This document shows positions 42,681-55,150 of a stretch of DNA of 64,000 bases, piece by piece. The stretch is from Homalodisca vitripennis (taxonomy: Eukaryota; Arthropoda; Insecta; Hemiptera; Cicadellidae): contig NC_060213.1 of NCBI RefSeq assembly GCF_021130785.1, positions 119,355,001 through 119,419,000 on the forward strand. The letters run 5' to 3'. Below the pieces are notes generated by a model. The model was not told where the DNA came from. It saw only the letters and a list, made by a program, of their open reading frames with translations, and did no database searches. Both the position numbers and the translations under genes were made by a program. Within the stretch, counting starts at the first letter, position 1, and each line of letters opens with the position of its first letter.

Positions 42681-43795
42681 TGGAGGGGCCCCTCCTGACA
42701 ACTACAGGTAGCCCGTGTATTGGAGTAGTGGAATGAGCAGTCAGCGCGTTCTCGCTACGTACTCCTATAAATTTAATTTAGTTCAGTAACCTGGCAAACC
42801 TATTAAAATGTATTTCCAAACCTCGTTCCATCAAACCCTTCCGTAGTCAATCAAATGTGATTGTAAGCGTTCATGCATGCAAACATTTAAACTTTTCACA
42901 ATATCTCGAGACTTGTTTTCATAGCATAGTAGTTAAATAACGATCTTCAATAAATTGTATACATTAGTGTAATTGTAATTGTATCATACATCTCTATATT
43001 CGTAGCATTAGAGATCAGTAGGACTAAATTATTTTCATCATATGTAGTACATAAATATTTCTGTAATATAATCGTAACATTTCTTACATAAATATAAGTG
43101 TTTAAAATTGTAAACCAAACATATACTCATATATGATCTTAAGCTGAATTTGTCAGTTACATTACTGTAATATAATTAGGAATTTTTTTATTTATTAATA
43201 ATGTCACGTGCTTTGTTAGGTATTTAATTTAGGTAGTTTTCATTGATTTTGTCATATTTCTATAATTTTATGTTTTTGGTTGAATATTAACAAACAAGTT
43301 CTTTTTATCCCCTTAGTTTATTACAGCTATTACATACTCTTTTACAGCTTTTGTAGCGTAATTATTAATTTATTTACTACCAATTAAGGACTCCACATTA
43401 TAATATGTTGCTTTTGCCCTATTAATTAGAATAGCTTTCCAATAAAACAAAAAAATATATTTACCGTCGTTTTAAGCATATATGAAAAATATGATGAAAT
43501 TATGACACTTTATTCGTTGTGCACCATCTCACATTTTGTCAAGTGTCTTTGGAGTTGTAAAGAAAGTTCAATATTACTATAATTAATTCAATAAACATTA
43601 ATGTAGTATACGTTTTATATAATTTCTATAGATATGTTCGGATATAAAACGACTCATTAATTCGTAATAGATAATAGAAATCAGATTCGTTCAGAACTGA
43701 GGTCGCTATCAGCCGCATGTTCAGGGTTTGTCGGAACTGCTTGGCTTTGACCAGTCGACGAATTTTTAGGGATTTATCGTTACTGCTCCGCTCTG
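42681..43795. other. Spacer between inverted-repeat arms
   Basis: AT-rich with no coding frame recognised. It may be the body of a non-autonomous element or unrelated DNA between two inverted copies. Confidence 0.4.
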
Positions 43796-43866
43796 CCCCC
43801 ACTCTTTCTCTCCGCCACTTGCGATCACCCCATTCTGCTGCTACGTGAGGAGCTCGTGAAGTTGAC
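43796..43866 (-). repeat. Inverted-repeat arm, right
   Basis: Reverse complement of 42611-42680. In both copies the shared translation is RAPHxAAEWGDRKWRRERVG. That may be chance or may mark an old coding fragment. The copies lie about 1.2 kb apart. Confidence 0.9.
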
Positions 43867-44519
43867 CTAGGGATTGAAGGTGCTTTTTGATAAATTAAAA
43901 TGATATTCAAGATCATCTCACTATGAAATATGTATTTGAATTATGATCTCCAAGTAATAAATTAATAAGATTGCAAGGTGTGCAGGCTACCGCGTTTACA
44001 TTACAATTATTTAATTTCAAAATTAAGGTATTTCATCCAGCGTATAAGGTACTTTAACCAGAGTAACTGCTGATACAGGTGTAATGGATCAAAGGACATT
44101 TATCTGAGGTAATGTTACTGGACTTTACTAGATCATTCGATACTGTAAACTTATACTGTCAATAATAGAGTAGTATAATTTAAATGAGGCAGTTACATGC
44201 TTTAATGGGTCTTTGAGTGTTAAGTATCAGAGAGTAAAAATGGCTGGTTGTAAATTTTAATCATCCGTCAAAAGAAAACTTGAATGTAACATAGCGTAAT
44301 ATCGATAGAAGGTTGTATCTAAATTTCTACAGCAATACAATGTATACATAGTTATGATTATTATGTATACATAATACTGTATAAAACCTCATTTATGAGC
44401 AAGTTAGTGGAATAAATTTACGAATGTCTATATTCAAAATTTATATTGGACACGCCCTTCGTGAGGTTTTTTTTTTATTTAAGGCGCAGTTATCAAATAG
44501 AACTAAAATATATTGTAGA
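43867..44519. other. No gene seen
   Basis: AT-rich sequence up to the Helitron 3' end. No feature recognised. Confidence 0.5.
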
Positions 44520-44547
44520 CTAGCTGACCCGTTGAACTTCGTTTCAC

Positions 44548-45410
44548 TTACCTCTTGGCCATGTCGCTACCTTTGTTAACATATTTACATATGTACTTTA
44601 TCAATTTGACAGAGTTACAAAATTCCACATTGATGTGACTTTCAAAAGTTTTGGACAATATTGGCGAGTACGGCACAATCCAACGATTATCTACATCAAA
44701 ATTTTGTCCTTTTATCTTCACAATTACAGATCGCTCACCGTCCTCAACTGATTACCGACGATACAACGGGTAACCATAATTTTCCCGAGATGGTTTCAGC
44801 AATCAATGCTCTAGGGTATCGCTTAGAACAATTTCCGTTGACCATACAGGGGGAGTTGTTGAAAACTCCGCAAGGTCCATGTATCATATGTTTACTTACT
44901 ACTGCATGCAATTTTGGGTCAAGTGTTTCATCGGGAATCTCGGCTGAAATTATGGAATCAATGTCTTCTGGCCTTAATTTATCAACTAAACAAACTAATA
45001 TGTGCGCATGTGGCAGACCACGCTTTTGCCACTCAACAGGGTACATCCAAAAACGTACTTGGCCATACACACGATGCTTTATAATTAAATTCGTTAAAGA
45101 TTTTAATTTTTGCTTAAACACTCTGGCAGTGATGTCATGCCTATCAATTGGTGTTTGGCCGTGTAGCAATTCTTTCTTTATTTCCATCCATTGTGGGTTA
45201 CAGGTGAATGTAATAAATAGGTCTGGACGGCCATATTTTCTAACATACGACATCGCATCTTGCGTGTATTCGTGCATGTGGCGCGGGCTTCCAATGTAAG
45301 TGGCCGGCAAAATTGTAATTTTTTCCACATTTTCTGCATTTGCAACGGCATTAATAGCATCACGAATCTGCATGAATAAAAATTCATAGAGCTGACTTTT
45401 TTGTTGGTTT
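44548..45410 (-). pseudogene. Helitron Rep (HUH-Y2) endonuclease segment
   Basis: The minus-strand block begins near 45410 with NKKVSSMNFYSC, jumps to RDAINAVANAENVEK and continues PATYIGSPRHMHEYTQDAM, KYGRPDLFITFTCNPQW and EWQKRGLPHAHILV. The last contains the H-x-H pair of the HUH motif. It runs on to HGPCG and RYPRALI. After a one-base shift and a stop near 44755-44790 it resumes as DNRWIVPYSPILSKTF, then KYICKYVNKGSD, which holds the paired tyrosines that form the covalent DNA link. It ends at a stop at 44548-44550. In a live Helitron this enzyme nicks DNA for rolling-circle-like transposition. Both catalytic motifs are still readable here, but the frame is broken and the helicase is missing. 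Confidence 0.88.
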
Positions 45411-45556
45411 CAGCACCTGGAATCAGAAATGATAAACAATGACATTTTTGAATACATTAAATATAACACATTTATTGTGAAATTATCATCATTATCATAT
45501 CGGACAAAAGACAATCAATACAGGTAATCAATTTAAAGCTTTCTGGTAAACTATAT

Positions 45557-45558
<2 letters not shown>

Positions 45559-45591
<33 letters not shown>
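45559..45591 (-). repeat. Homopolymer tract inside the Helitron
   Basis: About 33 T on the plus strand (A on the coding strand) lie between the post-Rep and Rep segments. They coincide with the region where coding homology is lost, so they may mark a join point. Confidence 0.9.
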
Positions 45592-45593
<2 letters not shown>

Positions 45594-45699
45594 GGTGCGT
45601 AAACATATAAAGATATACTTTACCATGTGTAACAAAAATCTTCGACATTAAATATTGGGTGCTTTCAGGCCCAAACACGACTGTACTTTTTTTCCATCA

Positions 45700-46095
45700 A
45701 TAAACACATATATTCTATCATGATCAATGTCTAATTGTAAATTTCCGCATTAATTTGTAGTGTAGGATTCGAAGTTTGACATCGCACACGATGTAGCACA
45801 TCCTCAGACATGTCATCCCTATATTTCATCCTCAAATCTTCCGGATTCGAAGGGAAACATGTGGATATTATAATCGCAAACAATGTTCGAATTTTATGTG
45901 GTGAAGATATGATGGAATCCTTGAGCGTATTATCCCAATATAAATCATCCTCGAGTAACTGTAATAGTTGACACGCCTCACGGTAAGTAGCACACAGATG
46001 TCCATCAACTGTTCTCAATTGTTGAAACGATGTCGGACCACGAACATTCACCAATAACAATCTAAGATAATAACATTCAGCTTTATTTGGATGTA
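45700..46095 (-). pseudogene. Helitron protein, post-Rep segment
   Basis: Minus-strand sequence reads TVHPNKAECYYLRLLLVNVR, then GPTSFQQLRTVDG, TYREACQLLQLLEDD, IISTCFPSNPEDL and MSEDVLHR, followed after a stop by TLIMIEYMCLLM. In intact Helitrons this block lies several hundred residues after the Rep domain and before the helicase. Here it lies upstream of the Rep segment, so the order is swapped. The frame 46060-45731 is open; before and after it there are shifts or stops. Confidence 0.8.
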
Positions 46096-46121
46096 CTGTA
46101 TTTGTCGGTACTATTATCGAT

Positions 46122-46418
46122 TTATGGATCGTAGGAGAATGCTGCTAGTTCCAGGTTCACAGGAGCATTGCGTTTGCGGAATCGGTCAATTTCCTTTTCC
46201 CGGGCTCGCTGCTGTTGTGATCGATGTGCCCGAACTCGTTGCATTCTTTGTCTATCCACTTCATTCTGATTTACTGTAGAACGCAAATGTGCCATACCAA
46301 TACGACTGTTATCATTATCAGTCTCTTGCTGGTCATCAGTGCGATTAGCGCGTGAGGTAGCTCGCCGCACATTCGATCTACTTCGACGACCTATGTTAGG
46401 TCGTTTTCTTTTCGGCAT
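46122..46418 (-). pseudogene. Helitron protein, N-terminal segment
   Basis: The minus-strand frame starts MPKRKRPNIGRRSRSNVRRA and is strongly basic with Arg/Gln/Asp-rich repeats (RMQRVRAHRSQQQRAREKEI), ending NLELAAFSYDP stop. This is the usual N-terminal tail of insect Helitron Rep/helicase proteins, where FSYD would run on into a zinc-binding region. Here the frame stops and the next recognisable segment (from about 46095) belongs to a much later part of the protein, so an internal deletion or template switch has joined them. Confidence 0.75.
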
Positions 46419-46799
46419 TGTAAGCAGTATCTGATATTAATGTTTTCTTGCACTAATAATGTTAACCTATAATGGCGACAGCTGTTTTACCCAAAATTGC
46501 ATGCAGTAGTAAGTAAACATATGATACTGAGACACTTCGTCATTTGTATTTGTTACAGCTGTTAAACTAATTATCGATACATAAACATCAATCAAACGTT
46601 TGACAGGTAAGAACAGTTTGTATGGGAAAATCAAATTGTCGTTTTTAGTATTTTCCTTGCAATTTTGTTATATATTCATCGTTTAAAACCTTCCCTGGAC
46701 TTCCACGAACATTTCAAGACCAAAATTAGCCAAATCGGTTCAGCCGTTCTCGAGTTTTAGCGAGACTAACGAACGGAAATTCATTTTTATTTATATAGA

Positions 46800-47458
46800 T
46801 TTACCTAATTATTAATTTACAAATTCCGTGAAACATTTACTGCAACTGAAAGTGGTACTCGAGAAGTTAGAAAAGGTTTAGTATAAGTAGCTCTGCTTTC
46901 CTTAGGAAGGCTCACAGTTAACTTTTAATGGGAAGATGTAAATGGCTCAATTACTCTATCATCATTTTAAGAACATTATGAATTAGGCCAATTAAAACGT
47001 TTTACCTTTATAATTAACATCCTTCATTCCTTTTTAAATTTTTTGTAGAAAGTTCTTTTGAGGTAATAAGTTTTACGGGTACATACAATTTTTAAAGACC
47101 CGCCTGTACTGATAGAGGTCGCACTGTGCGATCGTTAGTTATCGTCAAAATACAACTATAACGAGATATGTGATAGTGTCGTACTTTATATAGTACGAAA
47201 GAGGAAGAAATTTCCTTCCTACCAGCATATCTGGAACCGATGTTTGGAAGTCTTTGGAATGTAGAGGGGATGTAACAATCAGCTGATCTGGACTGCGCCG
47301 CGCCGCAACCGCTACTGCACTACGCCGCGCCGCCGCCCGCCACAGTTACTGTGCCGTTCAGCTGTAGTCGTTTTGGTTTGTTGTTATTGTTTGTCGGTAC
47401 ATGTTTGTTTATTGTCTTGGCTGTTATTATCGTTTGTTATATTAGTGTGTGTTTTATT
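46800..47458. other. Spacer and probable leader of the piggyBac-like element
   Basis: 46800-47090 shows no feature. At 47283-47345 there is a short, strikingly G+C-rich patch (repeated CGCCGCGCCGC) just before the piggyBac frame, likely in its 5' leader. A TTAA at 47092-47095 is a possible left boundary, but no clear terminal repeat matching the right end was found. Confidence 0.35.
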
Positions 47459-49408
47459 ATGAGTGAACTTAGCCGTTCTAGTGCGATATAGGCACTGTTT
47501 AGATGAAGAGATTAGTGACGCGAGTGATGGTGATGTAAAGTAACACGCATCAGTGACATTGGAACAGACTTAGATGGACTGTCCCCAGTGAGTAATTCTG
47601 TTCATGACTATTCTTCTGGAAGTGGAGAGGAATACAATCCTAATTTGGACACTAATGTTTATACAGATTCAGATGACAACACCACTATTCTGGTAAGACC
47701 TTCATGTTCTAATGTTTCATCTCCAGCTCAACATAGGCCCAGGCCTACTCATCCTCAGTCTGATGATTCTGATGATGAACCTAATAATGATCAATTACAG
47801 CCACCACAGCAATCTAGAAATTGGTTGCATAATCTATCCACCTGAACCCCCAATGGACATTGAATCTAATTTTCAACAAAGACATACTGGACCGAGAAAT
47901 TTACCACAAAGAAATAGCTTACCTCTCACTTATTTTTTTTTATTTTTCACAGATACCATTTGGAATTTACTTGTAAAGGAAACAAACAATTATGCTCAGT
48001 TACAGTTGACTAACAAAAGAAATTCTGGTACCCTAACCCCACAAAGTAGATTTAGAAAATGGATTGATGTAACAAAAATTGAAATGAAGCGATACATCGC
48101 GTTGCTTATAAACATGGGTCTGTCTTTCAGAAATAACTAATGCACATTACTGGTCAACCTCAAAATCCCAAAAAAATGTCCTTTTTTTCAGAAGTAATGC
48201 CTATCAATAGATTTGAATCCATCCGATCATGTTTTCATGTCAGTTCTATAATTTCCATACCTAAAGGACAGCCAGGCCACGATCCGTGGTATAAAATTAG
48301 GCCATTGTACAATGCGATGAATGACAGCTTCAAAAAGATACTTTATACCTTCTCAAAACATTATGTTTTGGATGAGTCAATGGTCGGTATGAAGAACCGT
48401 TGTTCATATATACAATATCTTCCCAATAAACGCCACGCTAGATTTGGAATCAAGAAATTTTAACTCTGTGATAGCCGTACAAACTATGTCTTGCACTCTG
48501 AGCTATACAGTGGTAAAGAGTTTTTTGCAAGATGATTCTAATTCTGCCTTTTCTGAGAAAGTAGTACTACATATTATGAACAAATGTAACCTACTGGATA
48601 AATACTACCACCTATACACCGACAGCTACTATACTAACATACCTTTGGCTGAAAAATTTTGGAAAGACAAACTTACATAACTGGCACCATAAATAAAAGA
48701 TCCAAAGACATATCCAAAAACCTTATTCAAACTAAATTAGCACCTACAGAAACAATTTATTACAGACGGGACAAAACACTACTAGTTGGATACAAACAAA
48801 AAAAGACAAGAAAGCCTGTATACTTGCTGTCCAACTGCACTTGTCGCAGAGAATGTATTGATCAAAAGCAAAAAAAGTGCTATTGAAGCAATCAAACCTA
48901 AACTCATAGGAGAATATAATTTGAATATGGGGGAGTTGATGCAAAGGACAAGTCTATCTACCATTTATCTAGCTCAAGAACTACAAAAAAATACTGGAAA
49001 AAGTTGTTTGATAATTTTCTTGACATGGCACTTTTGAACGCTTACATACTTTACAAGAACAATACTGACAGACCTTTGACTCGACACAACTTCACGGTGA
49101 ACATAATAGAATCACTTGTAGATGAGGAATTGCCACAACAACAAAATAATCCTCTTCCAATTGATATACTGCCTGGTCCAGCTGGTGATGTAGGGCACAA
49201 TCTGGTGAGACTTACTGGGGTAAAACTCAGGAAATGTATTGTCTGTTCAACTCCTCAAAAATCATCCAGAAGTAGATACTGGTGTCCAGGATGTCAATGT
49301 GGAGTGCACCCAACATGTTATAGCGGCTTAGAACACCGTGTAAGACCTACAAGAAGTGGAAGGAAGAGGATGAGAAGAGCAGAGGAGTCAGGATCTGAGT
49401 CGGACTAA
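47459..49408 (+). pseudogene. piggyBac-like transposase, frameshifted (element 1)
   Basis: From the ATG at 47459 (MSELSRSSAI) the protein follows piggyBac order through about eight frame changes: an acidic, Ser/Asp-rich N-terminus (47588-47760), WKWIDV-type linker FRKWIDVTKIEMKRYIALLI (48051-48110), PINRFESIRSCFHV (48200), then HYVLDESMVGMKNR (48360, first Asp), HLYTDSYYTN (48612, second Asp) and NFLDMALLNAYIL (49010, third Asp). It ends in a zinc-binding tail (CIVC...YWCPGCQCGVHPTC, 49235-49320) and a basic C-terminus, with a stop at 49406-49408. All three catalytic Asp blocks are present. About 600-650 residues in total fits the family. The broken frames make it non-functional, unless some are assembly indels. 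The enzyme would excise at TTAA. Confidence 0.88.
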
Positions 49409-50000
49409 ATGTATTTTGAGTAATGTAGATATGTATATAAAGAGTTATATTTTTTTCTCATGGTTTAATTTTGTTATACATTAGATATTTTTATGCTTCT
49501 ATTTCAACCAAAATAATAACAGTTATGAGTGGTTTATTGAGAAAAAACAATGAAAATTTGAAGTATTACAATAATAGTCCAAATTTCCTCCATGTACTAT
49601 TTTTTCAATTTTCAAGTTCTCAGTGTTAGTGTTTTTACTTTTATAGAAGTTATGTGATGTGTTTTCAACTCAGAATTAAATTAGGAAACATTTTGTATAT
49701 TTTTGGAATTTAGATTGCAACAAGTTAGTGTACATATATATCACCTCAATGTTGAAAGTTTTTTTTTTTTTTAATCAATCTGCCCAGCTGAAAAGAAAAA
49801 ATCTTTTTTGAAAAATAAGGTAAGTTTTTTTGTTTTTGTTACTAGCTTGTAGAACATATTATTACAAACAATTTGATGTATAACACTTGGTATTTTATCA
49901 CTGTTTTATATTTTTTTATAATTTCTTTTAGCAAACCATGTAAATGGCTTGAAAACGCCCTATCATTTTAGAGTGAAATAGTCATCAGATGGAGGGTTAA
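49409..50000 (+). mobile_element. 3' region and probable right end of piggyBac-like element 1
   Basis: AT-rich untranslated sequence ends near 49984-50000 in GATGGAGGGTTAA. A GGG next to TTAA (49997-50000) is what piggyBac right ends look like. The left partner is unresolved, so the boundary is tentative. Confidence 0.45.
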
Positions 50001-53000
50001 TATCTGTTTATTCATTACTCGATCAATAAAATATCTCATTGGTGAAAACATTTTGCTCCGTTGTTGTACAAAATCCAGGGCCTTGACCGTAAGCATTTAA
50101 AATAATAAAATCGAGTCATTATTGAAAGGTACTAGAACCAGCTTTGTTGATTATGTCCGAAATCAGGTTCCTTAATCCGAGATAATTTCATTGCTGGTGG
50201 AACTGACAGGAATTAAGATGGCTCTGCAATGCTTTTCGTCACCATGGAATATTTTCTTTCAAAAGGTCGCTTCTGGATGTTTTCCTTTCAAATTGCAGCC
50301 GTGTTGTTCCAGAAATGTTTATTTTGGAACTTTATTTCTACTTCAATTCATTAATGCGCTCACCTTGAAACTCTGCTGATTTTATAAACTTCTACCTACA
50401 GTTGATTGGTACTCCCAGGTCTGATAGGTTCCTTTTCTCCAAGGTTTCATGTTATTTTTAAAGATTTATCAATATTTAAAACCGTTAGACGTCTGCAAAA
50501 GTAAAAATGTTCTAGGTCTTGTTTTTACGATGTTTACTGCTGCCTAGGCGTTGTTGCGCCACTTGTTAGACAGTCAGCTATTGTCTGCGGTTGTTCCCGT
50601 TCCCCAGTTACAGAGTTGACGAAGGATTCTCCCAACGATGAGTACTATAGAACTGTGTATACCGTCAAATTTTATCATACAACTCGGCTGATAACTTTCA
50701 TTCTCTTTATTTCAAGTCGTTTAAATCAGCGCATATTACGTGTGAAAGGGATAATGCACAAGATAAAAAAGAAATCTTACTGACAATTGTGTCGTTTTTC
50801 CCCAACTTGATTATTTTGTGTGAAATTAAGAACCCTACTGATTGAGTTACGGTCATTATTGATCATGTTACGGTCTGAAAAGAGAAGTTAAATAAAAAAT
50901 TCGACAGTTGCAGATGATGGTGTTCTAGCAATGTTGAAGGAGACTTGAAATCTAAACTGAGAATATTTGTGAAATACGTTAAACAACGTCGTGGACAGTT
51001 TTCCTCGGATTCCAGCTAGTCGATAATAAAACTGTCATGGACATTATTGTTCTGTGCTTAACGTTTATGAATTCTCTCCCATATGTAGATGTTTAATAAA
51101 GACCAGCTTTGATGTACCTAGATGATACATATATCAGAGTCAAAGGTTGACATTGCTTTCTTATCGATTGACTTTGTCAATTCCGCCATCACCAAACAGT
51201 TCGCTTAGCTTGTGAGATTGATGAATTTTTTTTATAATAAATGTTCAGTATTTCTAAATATGTCAATGTGAGATTTTCCTGTGGCAATGCTGAACATCTA
51301 CTGGAATTAGAGGAACAAGATAGCGACGGATAGGAAGGGAAGGAGGAATCTTTGTTCATGAACTCAAACTCAGACTCTGTGTTAAAATGTTACTGGCTTA
51401 GGTTTGAATACTATTTATGTACCTATTAGAATAAATTCCAAACCTGAAAGCCTAGCGTTAAATTTTTATTTTTGCGATTATTTTACGAACACATATGTAA
51501 TCGTCCTCTTGCACACGTACATGTAAATATACAACAACCACTGCTACAACTAAAGTCTACCTTTGTATGTAATCAATCTTGCACAGGTCACTTTAATGTT
51601 CCAATCAAGAATTAACCAGATTGTACGGATTCGTTGTAATACAACAATAATAAGATTAATTCCTTTATGTTTCAAAACTTCATAATTAACAATTTAATTG
51701 CAAAACAAAATTGTGTACAATGTAATACAAACAACAAATACTAATTACATCATTTAGGAAACAAAACCCTGACAATACAAAGAAAAGTAGTATATTATAA
51801 TGCATTTAAACATAAACGCAAGCTTAATTTGTTTATTACATACAATAAATTATATTTAATATAATGTAAGCATAACTTGTGTGTATGTTTTCACACTTCC
51901 TTATAATGACAATAATGGGTGAAAAGACTTGTAAACCATAATTACAAGCAACCCAAGATAAAAACTTTTCAGTCTGATATAGAAATGAATATAAACTTTC
52001 TTAATATCCAGATGGTTATTATAAATAACTAACGTTATTTCTAATTTAATTAAGTTTACATCTAAAAACATTATTTCATGATCATCTGACTCGTTCATAA
52101 AATATACATAAAACACAGATACATACGTGTATACATGCATTTGAAAACAGACACATTTATAAAACAATACATAAATACATACGTAACGATATATTCATAT
52201 GAAAGCAAGCCTATGTACACATATTCATTTCCATATCATCATTGTTACAAAGAACTAACTATTATTTATTATTACTAACTATATTAAGTATTATTATCTA
52301 CATGAAATATCGACTATATAAATTTTCAAGACATGCATTCTCAAAACGTCATTTGATGAGATACTTTGACTTATAACTAATTCAATATTACCTGCAGAAA
52401 GTAACCACAATCTTACTTTCCAAGAAAAAAGGGACGATAGTACAATTTTAAATTTGATAATTTATTGAAAACTCAAAAAGCAACAACATTTAATATTTTG
52501 GTGCAAAATGATGTGTTATTTGGTGCAGGAGTTATTACGTAACATCTAAGTTACGGAGTTTGAATAAATAAATATTTAGATATTCACTATTTCTACTATA
52601 AAGTATTTAAACACTGTATGTAGGTATTTTTATCGCAATAGGAAAATGTTTAGGTACCAAAAATTGGAAAACTGCATGAGGAACTTCTCTTTATATATGT
52701 TTATAAAGAACCTACAATCCTATTTAAACTTCGTTTTTATTTTAACTTAAACTAACTTATTGGTTTGAAAAATGATTTATTTTAGTGTTTTATAGAGTGC
52801 AGTTGAACAACCACCCCTTTGGTCAAACATCAATATTTCCTTTTTGTAGAATTCATGCACCTAATAACAAGAAGCAGTGCAGAAAAACATACAAAATTAT
52901 ATAAATTTAAAATCTGGTGTAATAAAGTATTTTACAGTATAATAATAAAACATTTGATTATTAGTTTTCAATGTATTTATACATCCATAAATTACTCCTC

Positions 53001-53756
53001 ATATATTTTATTTTAGGATTTGAGTGAAAAGTTTGTTTTGCAAGCAATGAATTTACAAATATGATTAGACCAAACGAAATAAACAAGTTCGAAGGTTTTT
53101 AAATAAGGGTACATATATGAAATACACGTACAAATAGGCTATTGAAGTTTTTGTCTTTTATGGTTAAGTTAAGTCAACATATTTAGATTATTGTAATATA
53201 CATGTTTTGTTACAGTGCTGGATTTGTTAATTTTTGTAAAAGAAATGCTCAGAAATATAAAATCTGAATTTGGAATAAATTATGTGAGTTGGCAGATATT
53301 AAAACACAACTTCTTTAATATAAATAGCTGGAATATTCAGATTTAATTTTTTTCATGGTAAAAGAAGGTAAACATAGTGGACACAAAAACAAACTAATTA
53401 TCAATTATATAAGACCATCTTGGTTGTCTCGTGTGTATGAATTCTTGTTCTTTTTGCTGGTATGATTTGTGTCTGATTGTCTGTGTGCTCTGTGTAAATG
53501 TTTCAGTTTAATTTATTCATATTAGTTATTTTTCTCGATTATATCTTATTCGCCATGTTTTATTGATTGTTTGCCACGATTTTTTTATTATATTAGAAAT
53601 TAGGCCCTGCCTAAGTTCCAAATTTATAAACAAACATGTGATGAGAAAACTTATTAACTAGCAGGTAATTAATTGACTGTTGATATGGGATAGTGTATTG
53701 TCACTGAAAAGCAATTAACCTTTTAAATAAGAATAACGTTGAATCTTACCTCAATG
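50001..53756. other. Gene desert
   Basis: AT-rich throughout. Frames at 50191-50379, 51901-52167 and 52819-53016 are unsupported. No repeat, RNA gene or transposon end was recognised. Confidence 0.5.
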
Positions 53757-53779
53757 CCATGTCTCTAAAAACAAAAATT

Positions 53780-54757
53780 TACTTTAGTGTTGAATCATTT
53801 AATGCCGACTTTAATCAACCAAATATACCAGCCTGATATCATTATATTGACAGAAGCAGGTCAAGGCTATCCACTGAGCATGACGCCTCAGTGTTTTCAC
53901 TTGATGGATATAATATGAAAGCTATTGGCAGTATTAACAGATGTGGCGGAAAAATAGTTTATAATAAATATAACATGAGATGTCAGCGCCGAGAAGTCAG
54001 TTTGCGAGGAGCTGATTCGTTGTTGGCAAGTTTTACCCTTAGTAGAAATTATAAATTTTTTATCTTAGCAATCTATAGGTGGCTCGAAATGTCAATATCT
54101 GACATTTTTAGAACATTTTAAGATATGATTGGATGCAATAGGCGGAAGTAATGTATTTTGTCTTGGAGATATGAACATTAATACTAAGCTTGATAACAAT
54201 CATATTGATAACTATACGGAGATTACGAGTAGTTTCGGGTTTGAGCAGTTAATTGACGTCGATACTAGGGTTACTGATACTACCACTAGCTGTATAGATC
54301 ACGTCCTGTTTAGAACTCAGCGGCCTACCGTGATTATTCCAGCTGTCATAGACTCGTTAATTACGGATCATCGCACTATCTGCCAGTCTGTATGTGTAGA
54401 CAAGGCTGAAAAAAATAATTTGTTTAGTAAGCGTAGATATTCCACTGACCTAAAATTGCTAAACAATCTGTTAGAGCTTGAATCTTGGGATAGTGTATTT
54501 ATGAGCAGTGATGTAAAAGGTCTCATTTAATAAGTTTATTTATATTATAAACGAGGCGATCAACCTCTCTAAAATTGAGATAAAAATTAAATTTAACGTA
54601 TATAAATCTAAACAATTGAAACCATGGATGACAAATGGTCATCTTAAAACTATGGCTAACCGAGATAGAATGGTTAAATTATTAAAACGCGGACCAACCA
54701 ATGAGCGATTAAAATTAAAATTTGAAATTTTTAGAACGAAAATTGAAAAGTGGATTA
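53780..54757 (+). pseudogene. LINE endonuclease domain and linker (5' part of ORF2), broken
   Basis: Readable motifs in order: PDIIILTEAG (about 53833, the catalytic Glu block), FHLDGYNMKAIGSINRCGGK (53896-53955), then after shifts FCLGDMNINTKLDNN (54150; the G-D-x-N block), SCIDHVLFRTQRP (54291; the S-x-I-D-H block) and SLITDHRTIC (54355; the S/T-D-H block). These are the APE-type endonuclease signature residues. The linker continues past a stop at 54528-54530 as LKPWMTNGHLKTMANRDRM and IFRTKIEKWIK, where the Mutator-like element begins. The enzyme would nick target DNA to prime reverse transcription. Confidence 0.85.
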
Positions 54758-55150
54758 AGGGGAGCACGAGGGTAAAAAACTAAAAAATTTTGGACTTTTT
54801 ATTTTTTAATTTTTTTTATGAAATACGGACTTATTGCGGACATTTTGATATATAACACATGATGAAAAAGACGTTTGGAAATGCACATAAATAATTTTTA
54901 AAGATATGATGTGACGCGCAAAACGACAAGCAACATTGTTATTGTGCGTTTACTATAGTACTGCAACTCATTTACAAACTCTAATGATTTCAGTTTCTGC
55001 TGTTGGCTAACCTGTACTAGTGTCATCTGTAATAGTGAGAACTGTGTAGTGGGCTTTAATTGCTGTATTGTTTGTTTACATTTCAGTCAAAACATTGTTA
55101 TTGTGGTTTCTTTTTTTCAGTTGGTTGTTTTTGTGTTTTATGGTTCAATT

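Larger units (their letters stand above)
44520..46799 (-). mobile_element. Helitron with intact ends and internally shuffled coding segments
   Basis: On the minus strand the element starts TCTATATAAATAAAAATG at 46799 and ends CTAG at 44520. The bases just outside are A before TC and T after CTAG, which is the exact A|TC...CTAG|T signature of Helitron insertion. The 5' end (GTCTCGCTAAAACTCGAGAA, GGCTGAACCGATTTGGCTAA) matches the widespread arthropod Helitron 5' end. The 2.28-kb body holds three coding segments from one Helitron protein, but in the order N-terminus, post-Rep region, Rep region. There is no PIF1-type helicase, so the copy cannot be autonomous. Confidence 0.93.

Noticed and set aside
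43626..43916. 96-residue minus-strand frame over the right inverted-repeat arm
   Set aside because: Only the arm portion is shared with the left copy; no domain or gene context.
44661..45299. 212-residue plus-strand frame
   Set aside because: Antisense shadow of the Helitron Rep segment on the minus strand.
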